DNA of 64,000 nt from Dyadobacter sp. CY261 (GTDB taxonomy: Bacteria; Bacteroidota; Bacteroidia; Cytophagales; Spirosomataceae): positions 1-64,000 of the forward strand of contig NZ_JAKCPW010000023.1 of the NCBI RefSeq assembly GCF_021440085.1, in the 5' to 3' direction. The notes beneath the pieces were generated by a model, which ran no database searches, had not been told where the DNA came from, and saw only the letters and a list, made by a program, of their open reading frames with translations. Position numbers and translations under genes: made by a program. Positions 57,251 through 64,000 of the stretch are shown one piece after another; the first letter of the stretch is position 1; every line of letters begins with the position of its first letter.

Positions 57251-59407
57251 CTACACACTCCCTAAACTAAATGGCAGCTTTCTAATCCTCTTACCGGTCA
57301 AATCAAAAATCGCATTGGTCAATGCGGGTGCAAATGCGGGCAAGCCTGGCTCCCCAACACCTCCGGCATTTTCATCGTTTTCCATAATGTGGATTTCAAT
57401 GGGTGGAATCTCATTAATTCGCGGCATTTTATAGGTACTGAAATTCCGGTCGACGGCCATTCCGTCCTTGAAAGTTACCTGATGTGTTGTCGCCGCGCCA
57501 AGACCCATCACGATTGAGCCTTCGACCTGGGCACGCACGGTATCGGGGTTTACATACCAGCCACAATCCATTACAGCCCATACCTGATCAATCTTTACAC
57601 CGCCGCCAGCTACTTTGGAGATTTTCACAACCTGACCAACCGTGCTGGCAAAACATTCAGTGATCGCCACGCCGTAGCCTTCACCTTTTTTCCTGTTTTT
57701 CCACCCCGACACTTCCTCCATTTTATCAATCAACTTATGCAGGCGTTCGTCTTTGAGATACTCCCTGCGAAATGCGAGTGGATCTTTACCAGCCTCCACA
57801 GCCAGCTCGTCCAGAAAGCTTTCGTATGCAAAACCGTTGGTTGAAGCATAAACCGAGCGCCACCACATTGTAGGAATAGGCGTCTCAAATGGCACGTCCA
57901 TGATCGCCAGGTTTTTGATTGAGTCTGTGTAGGGCTTCAAAAAACCTTCGGAGGCGCTTCCATTAGGCACGTCCTTTTTACCGCCTCGCCAGTGGCTGTT
58001 ATTTTGTCCGGCAAGTTTAACTTTGAATGCCTCGATCGCACCGTTATTGATCACGCCTTCGCACCGATAAGTGATGCCTGGTCTGTAAGGTCCCTGGGTC
58101 GCATCATCTTCGCGTGTCCATACAACCTGAACGGGCGCATTAATCGCTTTGGAGATTTCAGAAGCCTCGTGAGGATAATCCATAAATGCTTTCCTGCCAA
58201 ATCCGCCCCCTAGAAATGTCATGTTCACTTCGACTTTCTCCCTTTCCAACCCCATTTCCTTGCTGATGAAATCCTGGACCCATTCGGGTGCCTGTATTGG
58301 TCCCCAGATTTGCAACCTGTCACCCTGGAAATGCGCCACGCAATTCAGTGGCTCCATGCAAGCATGGTACTGATAGGGCGTTTCGTAAGTAACGTCGATT
58401 TTTTTCGAAGCTTTGCTGATAATCCCGTCCGGGTCGCCCTGCTTTTTGAATGGCAAGCCTTCCTGAGTTTGCAGCGCCTCGGCTTGCCTTTTGTAAATAT
58501 CTTCGGTATTCAAATGCTCAAAACCTGAATCGTCCCATTCCACCTTCAAAGCTTTCTTGCCTTGGATCGCCGCCCAGGTCGAGCTGGCCACAACGGCGAC
58601 GCCTTCGCGATACGTGCTGAAAACGCCCATTTTAACTTTCAGTACTTGCTTTACGCCCGGCACTTTTAGCGCCGCTGAATCGTCGTAACTTTTGACTTTT
58701 CCTCTCAGCCGCGGATTACGTTCAACGGCTGCGTAAAGCATGCCGGGGATCATTTTGTCCAGTCCAAAAACAGCGGTTCCATTAGTTTTAAATGGCGTGT
58801 CAAGTCTTTTAAGCGGCTTGCCGATTAACTTATAATCCGCCCGTTTCTTCAAAACAACATTTTTGGGTGCTTCCAGTTTGGAAGCAGCGTCAACCAGCTC
58901 GCCATAATGCATTTGCTTGCCTGATGGCTTGTGAAAAACTTTTCCGCCTTCCGCATAACATTCTGCCTTGTCAACCACCCATTTATTGGCTGCCGCCTGG
59001 ACAAGCATTTCGCGGGCCGTTGCGCTTAGGTTCAGCAGGTTTTTATAGGAACCGCGCACCGTGGAGCTTCCTCCGGTGATCTGGCTTCCGTATTTTTTAT
59101 TGTCGCCCTGGGCGAAAACGACATTGACTTCATTTAGATTAATTTCCAGTTCCTCCGCGATAATCTGCGGAACGGCCTGATAAGATCCCTGTCCCATTTC
59201 GGCGCGGTGATCGAAAATGGTCACTTTGCCCGACTGGTCAATGTGGATCCAGGCATTCATTTCAACTCCATACTTTTCAGCATCAGCTGCATTGATAATC
59301 TTTCCTTTTTCCGCATTCGTCGGGAGGTAAAAACCCAGCGACAGAAAAGTGCCCGTGATGCCGGATACTTTCAGGAAATTCCTTCTTGATAATGATGTAT
59401 TGTCCAT
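57251..59407 (-). CDS. Molybdenum hydroxylase large subunit (third, divergent)
   Basis: 718 aa from ATG 59407; the frame to 59449 overlaps the upstream cytochrome gene. Tat signal L-S-R-R-N-F-L-K-V-S-G. Motifs: G-Q-G-S-Y-Q (~72), G-G-G-F-G-R-K (not GRR as in the other two) and G-V-G-E-P-G. It is clearly more distant from the pair at 43409 and 49624. Grouped with a di-haem cytochrome and its own [2Fe-2S] subunit, so it is a complete periplasmic enzyme passing electrons to cytochrome c. Confidence 0.92.
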   Translation of the reverse strand: MDNTSLSRRNFLKVSGITGTFLSLGFYLPTNAEKGKIINAADAEKYGVEMNAWIHIDQSGKVTIFDHRAEMGQGSYQAVPQIIAEELEINLNEVNVVFAQGDNKKYGSQITGGSSTVRGSYKNLLNLSATAREMLVQAAANKWVVDKAECYAEGGKVFHKPSGKQMHYGELVDAASKLEAPKNVVLKKRADYKLIGKPLKRLDTPFKTNGTAVFGLDKMIPGMLYAAVERNPRLRGKVKSYDDSAALKVPGVKQVLKVKMGVFSTYREGVAVVASSTWAAIQGKKALKVEWDDSGFEHLNTEDIYKRQAEALQTQEGLPFKKQGDPDGIISKASKKIDVTYETPYQYHACMEPLNCVAHFQGDRLQIWGPIQAPEWVQDFISKEMGLEREKVEVNMTFLGGGFGRKAFMDYPHEASEISKAINAPVQVVWTREDDATQGPYRPGITYRCEGVINNGAIEAFKVKLAGQNNSHWRGGKKDVPNGSASEGFLKPYTDSIKNLAIMDVPFETPIPTMWWRSVYASTNGFAYESFLDELAVEAGKDPLAFRREYLKDERLHKLIDKMEEVSGWKNRKKGEGYGVAITECFASTVGQVVKISKVAGGGVKIDQVWAVMDCGWYVNPDTVRAQVEGSIVMGLGAATTHQVTFKDGMAVDRNFSTYKMPRINEIPPIEIHIMENDENAGGVGEPGLPAFAPALTNAIFDLTGKRIRKLPFSLGSV

Positions 59408-59417
59408 GATGGAGATC

Positions 59418-60071
59418 TTAATTAGTTGTGGGTGCCGGTGCATAAGCACCTTTTTTAATCCAGGTTGTCCAGGCTTTTACAAAATCCTTATGGCTCATCG
59501 GCGGAAGCGTGCGCCCCTCGCCCGGATTCCAGCCTGCCAGCACGAGCGAATCGTGCGCGTGTTCGAGCAGTTGTTTTGTATCCTTATGCCCGTTCTGGTT
59601 TTTGTCGACAAGTTGTTTAGCAAGCTCGTGCGGTGTTTTTCCCTGAAAAACCATCTTCATATCTGCCGGGGGCAAATGCCAGTTTGGGTTTCCCGGAGGT
59701 GTGTGCAGGCCTGGTGTGTTGGTCGGCTGGTGGCAGTTGGTACATTTCATGGCGTAAACGCCCTTCCCGTCTCTGCCCCGTTTAGGGCCCATTGCATGCA
59801 AATGACTGTCATCACCTTGCAGCGGCACGTCTCCGGCAGGGTGACAGTTCATGCAACGCGGACTCATCAGGACGGTGTACACATCCATGAATGCTTTCAC
59901 GGATTCGACGCTGTCTTTGTTCTCTTTTTCAAATGTAATTTCCCGCATCATTGCTTGATCCGATTCGCGAAATGCGGACGAAGCCACTGCAACGCCGAAA
60001 ATCATAAGAGATAGTATGGCGGCCGTCCTTTTTGAGAAGAAGGAGCGCGCTTTTGTTTTTAAAAAGCTCAT
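59418..60071 (-). CDS. Di-haem cytochrome c-like protein of the Mo-hydroxylase operon
   Basis: 217 aa with an N-terminal signal or anchor helix (I-L-S-L-M-I-F-G-V-A-V-A). Two haem-attachment motifs: C-M-N-C-H (~72) and C-T-N-C-H (~110). The D-x-x-H-L-H-A-M-G-P-K and N-W-H-L-P-P-A-D-M segments supply possible axial Met. It should accept electrons from the [2Fe-2S] subunit. Located between the small and large subunit genes (10 nt before the large subunit start). Confidence 0.85.
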   Translation of the reverse strand: MSFLKTKARSFFSKRTAAILSLMIFGVAVASSAFRESDQAMMREITFEKENKDSVESVKAFMDVYTVLMSPRCMNCHPAGDVPLQGDDSHLHAMGPKRGRDGKGVYAMKCTNCHQPTNTPGLHTPPGNPNWHLPPADMKMVFQGKTPHELAKQLVDKNQNGHKDTKQLLEHAHDSLVLAGWNPGEGRTLPPMSHKDFVKAWTTWIKKGAYAPAPTTN

Positions 60072-60096
60072 GGTGAATGTGGTAAAGTGTGACAGA

Positions 60097-60573
60097 TTAG
60101 CCTTTGCGGGCAGTTTTTTGCAGTTCGGAAGCCAGATGAATGGCTTTGCGGATTCTCAGGTAAGTACCGCACCGGCAAATGTTGCCCGCCATGGCATCGT
60201 CAATATCCTGATCGGTCGGTTCAGGCTTTTCGCGCAGCAGCACGGCGGCCGACATAATTTGTCCAGAGTGGCAATAACCACATTGAGGAACATCGACCTC
60301 CTGCCATGCTTTTTGAACAGGATGGTTATTATCTTGCGATAAGCCCTCGATCGTAACCACTTTCTGTCCTTCGGCCCGACTGATTTTAGTCACACAGGAG
60401 CGCACGGCTTCGCCATTCAGATGCACAACACATGCGCCGCATTGCGCTACGCCACAGCCGTATTTGGTTCCTTTCAAACCCGCCAGGTCGCGAATTGCCC
60501 AGAGTAAAGGCATTTGCGGATCCGCGTCCAGGACGAAGTCCTTGTTGTTGATGTTCAGTTTGATTTTTGCCAT
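60097..60573 (-). CDS. Molybdenum hydroxylase [2Fe-2S] subunit
   Basis: 158 aa from ATG 60573; the longer frame to 60639 overlaps the response-regulator end. K-Y-G-C-G-V-A-Q-C-G-A-C-V and C-G-Y-C-H-S-G-Q-I ... G-N-I-C-R-C-G-T-Y are the two cluster-binding domains. Close relative of the subunit at 49142. First gene of the small subunit, cytochrome, large subunit operon; it begins 14 nt after the LytTR regulator stop, so the regulatory genes may be in the same transcript. Confidence 0.9.
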   Translation of the reverse strand: MAKIKLNINNKDFVLDADPQMPLLWAIRDLAGLKGTKYGCGVAQCGACVVHLNGEAVRSCVTKISRAEGQKVVTIEGLSQDNNHPVQKAWQEVDVPQCGYCHSGQIMSAAVLLREKPEPTDQDIDDAMAGNICRCGTYLRIRKAIHLASELQKTARKG

Positions 60574-60586
60574 GGTGAATATTTGG

Positions 60587-61303
60587 TTAATGTGAGTTTT
60601 GAAGAATTTTGTCCAGGCCTGCTTTGTAGTTCCTACCAATCGGGATTTCCTCGTTGTTGATCCTGATATAATTTGCGCTCAGAGCTTGGATGTGGTCAAG
60701 CGAAATGATATAAGACTTATGTATCCGGATAAACCGGGCGGGCGGAAGCTTTTCTTCCAAATAACTGATTCTCAGATAAGATACCAGCGCGCCGGATTTG
60801 GTGTGTAACCTTACATAATCTTTAAGACTTTCGATCCAGAAGATCTCGTCCAGGTAAAGTTTTACCATTTCCTTATCAACCTTAAAATATTGGTATTCAC
60901 GCACCGAACTGACTGTCTGTAAGAGGTCTGGCTGTGCGCCATTGTTGGGCGAAAACCGGTAAATCTTGCCAACCGATTGAAGGAAACGCTCGAAGGAAAT
61001 GGGTTTGACAAGAAAATCGACCACATCAAATTCATAGCTGTCCAATGCATACTCCCTGAATGCAGTTGTAAAGATCACCTTGGGTCTGTATCCCAATGGC
61101 CTGAGCAAATCAAATCCTGTGAGCCTGGGCATTTGTATATCCAGAAAAACCACGTCTGCCTGCGACTGCTGCAACATTTGCAAGCCCTGCGTGGGGCTGT
61201 TGCAGACGCCAATCAGGTCAAGATCAGGCAAACGGCCGATGTAGTCCTGCATCAGGTCGGTCGCCAGGGGCTCGTCATCAAGTACAAAACATCGGATTGC
61301 CAT
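60587..61303 (-). CDS. LytTR-family response regulator
   Basis: 238 aa. Receiver domain with acidic pocket D9-D10-E11, phospho-acceptor D55 (F-L-D-I-Q-M-P) and K102-like K in L-V-K-P. A LytTR DNA-binding domain covers ~140-235 (F-K-V-D-K-E-M-V-K-L-Y-L, R-I-H-K-S-Y-I-I, I-P-I-G-R-N-Y). Partner of the kinase immediately upstream (1-nt stop/start overlap). It probably controls the Mo-hydroxylase operon it leads into. Confidence 0.92.
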   Translation of the reverse strand: MAIRCFVLDDEPLATDLMQDYIGRLPDLDLIGVCNSPTQGLQMLQQSQADVVFLDIQMPRLTGFDLLRPLGYRPKVIFTTAFREYALDSYEFDVVDFLVKPISFERFLQSVGKIYRFSPNNGAQPDLLQTVSSVREYQYFKVDKEMVKLYLDEIFWIESLKDYVRLHTKSGALVSYLRISYLEEKLPPARFIRIHKSYIISLDHIQALSANYIRINNEEIPIGRNYKAGLDKILQNSH

Positions 61304-62349
61304 CAGTCGATATTGAATTTAAGAACGGCCAGGAATTGTCCTTCCTCGGGCATCGTGACTAGTTCGCAACTTTCAGAAAAAAGTATTTCCATTCGCTTTT
61401 TCAGATTCGTCAGTCCAAGACCCGACCGGAAAGGAATCGGTATGTCGGTCGGAACCGAGTTTTCAACCGAAAAAATCAGGCGGTTATCAGTGAGCGAAAG
61501 ATTAATCTGTATCCAGCATGGCCCTTCCGTTTGCGCTGCGCCATGTTTGAACGCATTTTCAACGAAGGGAAGCAAAAGCATTGGCGGAACCATAACCTGG
61601 GGCGAACCACTCAGGTAACTGAAATTCGTCTGAATGTCCAGACGTTCGCCGTAACGAATCTGTTCAAGCGAAATGTAGTCTTTCAAATAAGCTATTTCCT
61701 TCGAAAGCGGAACACTGTCTTTATGACTTTCATGCAGCTGATAACTCAATAATCCTGCCAGACGCTGCAAAAGGTTTGGCATTTTTTCCGGCTGCTGTAT
61801 GGATACGGAGGTCAGATTGTTTAAGGTGTTAAATAAAAAATGGGGCTGGACCTGGGATTGCAGCAGCCGATATTCTGCGGACATTTTCTCGCGGCGATAG
61901 GTTTCGCTAAGATTTTGCTGCTTCAAAGCGTGACGTACTAGATCTACGGCTACAAAAAGAGCTACAACGAGATGAAGCTGCATGGCCTCGGCCAATATTT
62001 TGGGGGCATACCAGAAAGGTTTGGCCAGGGCAAACTGATAATACATCGGATAAATCAAATTATAACTGATAGTACGCCGCAGCACGCCAAACACAAACAA
62101 GCTGGCAATCAAAGAAATCCAGAATGCGGTCATGCGCCCATGCAGCAAAAAGCGGCGCACGGTTACTAGCAAATGCCAGTAACCCGCCACAATCAGCAAT
62201 GGCAGCTGCACGCTGATTTGGCAGAGGCTCTGCTGAAAATTGTCCAGGTAAGCGCCGGTATTAAGCCACTCGAATAAAAAAAAGCATAGCCAAAACAAGC
62301 TTTGCGGCCAAAGCTCCCTGGGAGGTTTCAAAGACGAGATGCTAATCAT
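61303..62349 (-). CDS. LytS/YehU-type sensor histidine kinase
   Basis: 348 aa. Four or so transmembrane helices in residues 1-135, then a short coiled coil and the HisKA_7TM/His_kinase motif L-Q-S-Q-V-Q-P-H170-F-L-F-N-T-L-N-N. The ATPase domain has L-P-F-V-E-N-A-F-K-H-G (N box) and S-G-L-G-L-T-N-L-K-K-R (G box). The signal is unknown because there is no extracytoplasmic domain. It forms a two-component pair with the LytTR regulator. Confidence 0.92.
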   Translation of the reverse strand: MISISSLKPPRELWPQSLFWLCFFLFEWLNTGAYLDNFQQSLCQISVQLPLLIVAGYWHLLVTVRRFLLHGRMTAFWISLIASLFVFGVLRRTISYNLIYPMYYQFALAKPFWYAPKILAEAMQLHLVVALFVAVDLVRHALKQQNLSETYRREKMSAEYRLLQSQVQPHFLFNTLNNLTSVSIQQPEKMPNLLQRLAGLLSYQLHESHKDSVPLSKEIAYLKDYISLEQIRYGERLDIQTNFSYLSGSPQVMVPPMLLLPFVENAFKHGAAQTEGPCWIQINLSLTDNRLIFSVENSVPTDIPIPFRSGLGLTNLKKRMEILFSESCELVTMPEEGQFLAVLKFNID

Positions 62350-62615
62350 TAATAAAATTCAGAGTCTTCAAGGATTAAAACTAGAAAATTGGCAAGAGAG
62401 ATATCAAGACTTTCGTCAAACGACACCATTTGCCTCCCAAACGTATTTTAAACCCAGCCTATATGCCCAGAGCTCTCGGATTATGCTATTACGTTAATTT
62501 TCTCGTGGTATAGGCCCGCAGGTGTGTCATACGTCTAAAACTCAGGTTTGCAATGAAAATGTTAAGCTTATTGCTCGTGGAATGCGAACAAGTTCAACCA
62601 ACTCATCACCAGGTC

Positions 62616-63290
62616 ATGCGCAAATTGGTACTCGTATTATTCATCCTTCAATCCCTACATCTTGGGGAATATGCACAGGCGCAGTCTGCGCCTCTCGGCT
62701 ATCTGACTGTCGATGCCGATTCTTCCGGCTCTTACTGGCGGGTATTAACTGACGCCAAGGCAAGGAATACGCGGGTTCAGTTTTTCGGAAATGATCGCAC
62801 TTTGCTTTATGAGGAGGAAATCCCGGAAAAATGGGTAAAACAAAATAAGCGAAACCGGCGGTGGCTGAACCGACTACTAACAGACATTTCGGCAAATAGA
62901 TTGATTGTATCACGTCTCAAGACAGAACAGCTTCCTGCTGAACCTACCAGGTCGGCTGTGCCCGCACCGACGGGTATCACCGACCACGGGAATGCTAAGG
63001 ATTCGTACAAGGTTCATGTTGCAATCAATTCCGAAGGAAAAATCCGGGTGGCAGTCAACAATCCAGAAAGCCTAAGATATAAAATAGAGATCGCAGATTA
63101 CCGGGACAATATTATTTATCAGGAATTCACAAGTATCCATCAATACAGAAGGCACATTGACATTTCTCCGGTGATGGGGGACACTGCTCAGCTAATTTTG
63201 TCCATTGATAAAAGGCGATTTGTCTACAAAATCAGAAGAGAGGAGAAGAGAAGCTCCTACACCGTAAATCCAGTCATTGTTCTACGATAA
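62616..63290 (+). CDS. Exported hypothetical protein
   Basis: 224 aa from ATG 62616 with a signal peptide ending Y-A-Q-A-Q (~22); the longer frame from 62553 would bury the signal. Two similar beta-rich segments (Y-W-R-V-L-T-D ... L-L-Y-E-E-E-I-P and V-A-V-N-N-P-E ... I-I-Y-Q-E-F-T-S) suggest an internal repeat of an eight-strand sandwich, as in Bacteroidota secreted proteins of unknown function. Divergent from the kinase gene; the 266-nt gap shows no clear promoter. Confidence 0.65.
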   Translation: MRKLVLVLFILQSLHLGEYAQAQSAPLGYLTVDADSSGSYWRVLTDAKARNTRVQFFGNDRTLLYEEEIPEKWVKQNKRNRRWLNRLLTDISANRLIVSRLKTEQLPAEPTRSAVPAPTGITDHGNAKDSYKVHVAINSEGKIRVAVNNPESLRYKIEIADYRDNIIYQEFTSIHQYRRHIDISPVMGDTAQLILSIDKRRFVYKIRREEKRSSYTVNPVIVLR

Positions 63291-63639
63291 GCCGCTCTGG
63301 GATTGCGGCGATTAACAAGCTGGCGGAACTTGCCTCGCGTAATGGGCCCGCGGGCCTTAGGAACATTATTCGAGTCAGCCAGTTTTAACGGCAAGAAAGT
63401 GTTGATCACTCAATCGAAGGGCCAGCTCTGGTCAAAAGGTGTTGACCGACTTGATGAATTGATTGCTCACCATCTTGCCAATATACGATTATCTAGATAT
63501 TTCATTGAGGCACTCGAGATGACAATGTCCCACTACTTATCGTTGAGGGACATTGTCTTTGCAATCGAGGTCAAATATAAGGATAATGTCAAGCAATACC
63601 TACTCGCTATCGACATCACTGAGTCTGAAGGTTCTACAT
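63291..63639. other. Intergenic region with inverted repeat before the recombinase 3' end
   Basis: It contains the 11-bp inverted repeat at 63521-63557. A plus-strand frame (63303-63692) has no domain and overlaps the recombinase, so it is not called. Confidence 0.45.
63521..63557. repeat. 11-bp perfect inverted repeat near the recombinase
   Basis: GACAATGTCCC (63521-63531) and GGGACATTGTC (63547-63557), 15-nt spacer, 83 nt past the stop of the tyrosine recombinase. No T-run on either side, so it is more like a binding or core site than a terminator. Confidence 0.5.
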
Positions 63640-64000
63640 CTAATATGATGAACCCTTTAACGTTCCCGCCGAAGAGAATAGTCTATTCCTAACTTTGGCC
63701 ACGTTTTCACTTATCCTTGATTTTCTGACCCGGCAATAACGCATCGTTGTCCGGATATTTTTATGGCCTAACATCTTGCTGACATCCTCAAGAGGCACAC
63801 CATTATTGAGCATCATATCTGCGAAGAAGTGGCGGGCATCGTGCGTGTCGAGCCGCCTGATGTTTCCTTCGATATCTCGGATTTCGCATAAATGGGCAAT
63901 GTCTTTTAGATACACATTATAGCGATAATTGCTGTTTACCGGGATTAACTTGTGATTAGCCAGACAATAAGGGTGATCCCGATATTTCGATATTAGTTGG
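63640..64000 (-). CDS. Tyrosine recombinase/integrase, C-terminal part (partial at right edge)
   Basis: The frame is open to the window edge, about 120 codons visible. K-L-I-P-V-N-S-N-Y-R-Y-N-V-Y-L-K-D-I-A is the typical central block of Bacteroidota integrases. Then H-D-A-R-H-F-F-A-D (catalytic Arg and box II His), K-M-L-G-H-K-N-I-R-T-T and M-R-Y-C-R-V with the nucleophile Tyr. A full-length gene would start to the right of the window. It probably belongs to a different mobile element from the mobilization module, since it lies 28 kb away beyond metabolic genes. Confidence 0.88.
   Translation of the reverse strand, partial: QLISKYRDHPYCLANHKLIPVNSNYRYNVYLKDIAHLCEIRDIEGNIRRLDTHDARHFFADMMLNNGVPLEDVSKMLGHKNIRTTMRYCRVRKSRISENVAKVRNRLFSSAGTLKGSSY

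Noticed and set aside
63303..63692. 129-aa plus-strand frame
   Set aside because: No domain, odd start, and it overlaps the integrase C-terminus on the other strand.
1..64000. CRISPR arrays, rRNA and tRNA genes
   Set aside because: No regularly spaced repeats, rRNA blocks or tRNA cloverleaf with TTCGANNCC-type arms were found by eye; a tRNAscan or CRISPR finder run would settle it.

Overview
The window looks like a chromosomal stretch of a Bacteroidota bacterium, probably Cytophagales and Dyadobacter-like. This is inferred from a type IX secretion sorting-domain relic, GANNTTTG-like -7 promoter boxes, many AraC and LytTR/LytS regulators, a Bacteroidota-type tyrosine recombinase and Bacteroidota-style mobilization genes. 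No rRNA, tRNA or CRISPR array was seen.

Layout. (1) 1-2900: the 3' end of an IS3-family element, then an AraC regulator and an SDR protein lacking its catalytic residues. (2) 2934-7167: a 132-bp repeat (copy A), a T9SS-domain relic, and a three-gene envelope operon (inner-membrane protein, outer-membrane barrel, lipoprotein) of unknown role. (3) 7302-22772, all on the minus strand and visibly AT-rich: a DISARM class 2-like anti-phage operon (vsr, drmMII, a NERD-nuclease/SF1 helicase, drmE-like, drmA, drmB), followed by a DGQHR-domain protein and a partner of unknown function. No drmC was found. (4) 23252-25169: a decayed zone with a frameshifted dnaE2 3' relic and a broken small membrane-protein gene. 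(5) 25170-35144: a mobilizable-island module (small paralogues, ParA-like ATPase, membrane protein, candidate oriT hairpin, MobC-like RHH protein, relaxase), an AbiE-like toxin/antitoxin pair, an XRE regulator facing a HEPN protein, ArdA, copy B of the repeat, and an HTH_17 protein with a small replication-type partner. Copies A and B are direct repeats bracketing about 31.5 kb that contains all of regions 3 and 4 and most of 5. (6) 35287-62349: redox metabolism. This holds an MFS/SDR pair, a SnoaL-like protein, a subtilase, an alcohol dehydrogenase, four aldo/keto reductases, MoaA, three large subunits of periplasmic molybdenum hydroxylases with two [2Fe-2S] subunits, a di-haem cytochrome c, a flavodoxin, a PQQ-type sugar dehydrogenase and a LytS/LytTR pair. 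(7) 62616-64000: an exported hypothetical protein and the C-terminal part of a tyrosine recombinase running off the right edge.

How they work together. The clearest undescribed signal is a 32-bp operator found five times in region 6, each copy exactly 26 nt upstream of a GANNTTT(G/A) -7 box. Its two half-sites lie 21 bp apart as direct repeats, the geometry expected of AraC-family activators. The sites precede the SDR-MFS operon, the SnoaL-like gene, the AKR-NmrA-ADH operon, the [2Fe-2S]/Mo-hydroxylase/flavodoxin operon and the triple-AKR operon. This predicts one redox/aldehyde regulon, probably controlled by the AraC protein at 42466-43362, which is divergent from one of the sites. The second highlight is the DISARM variant with Vsr and a NERD helicase in place of drmC.
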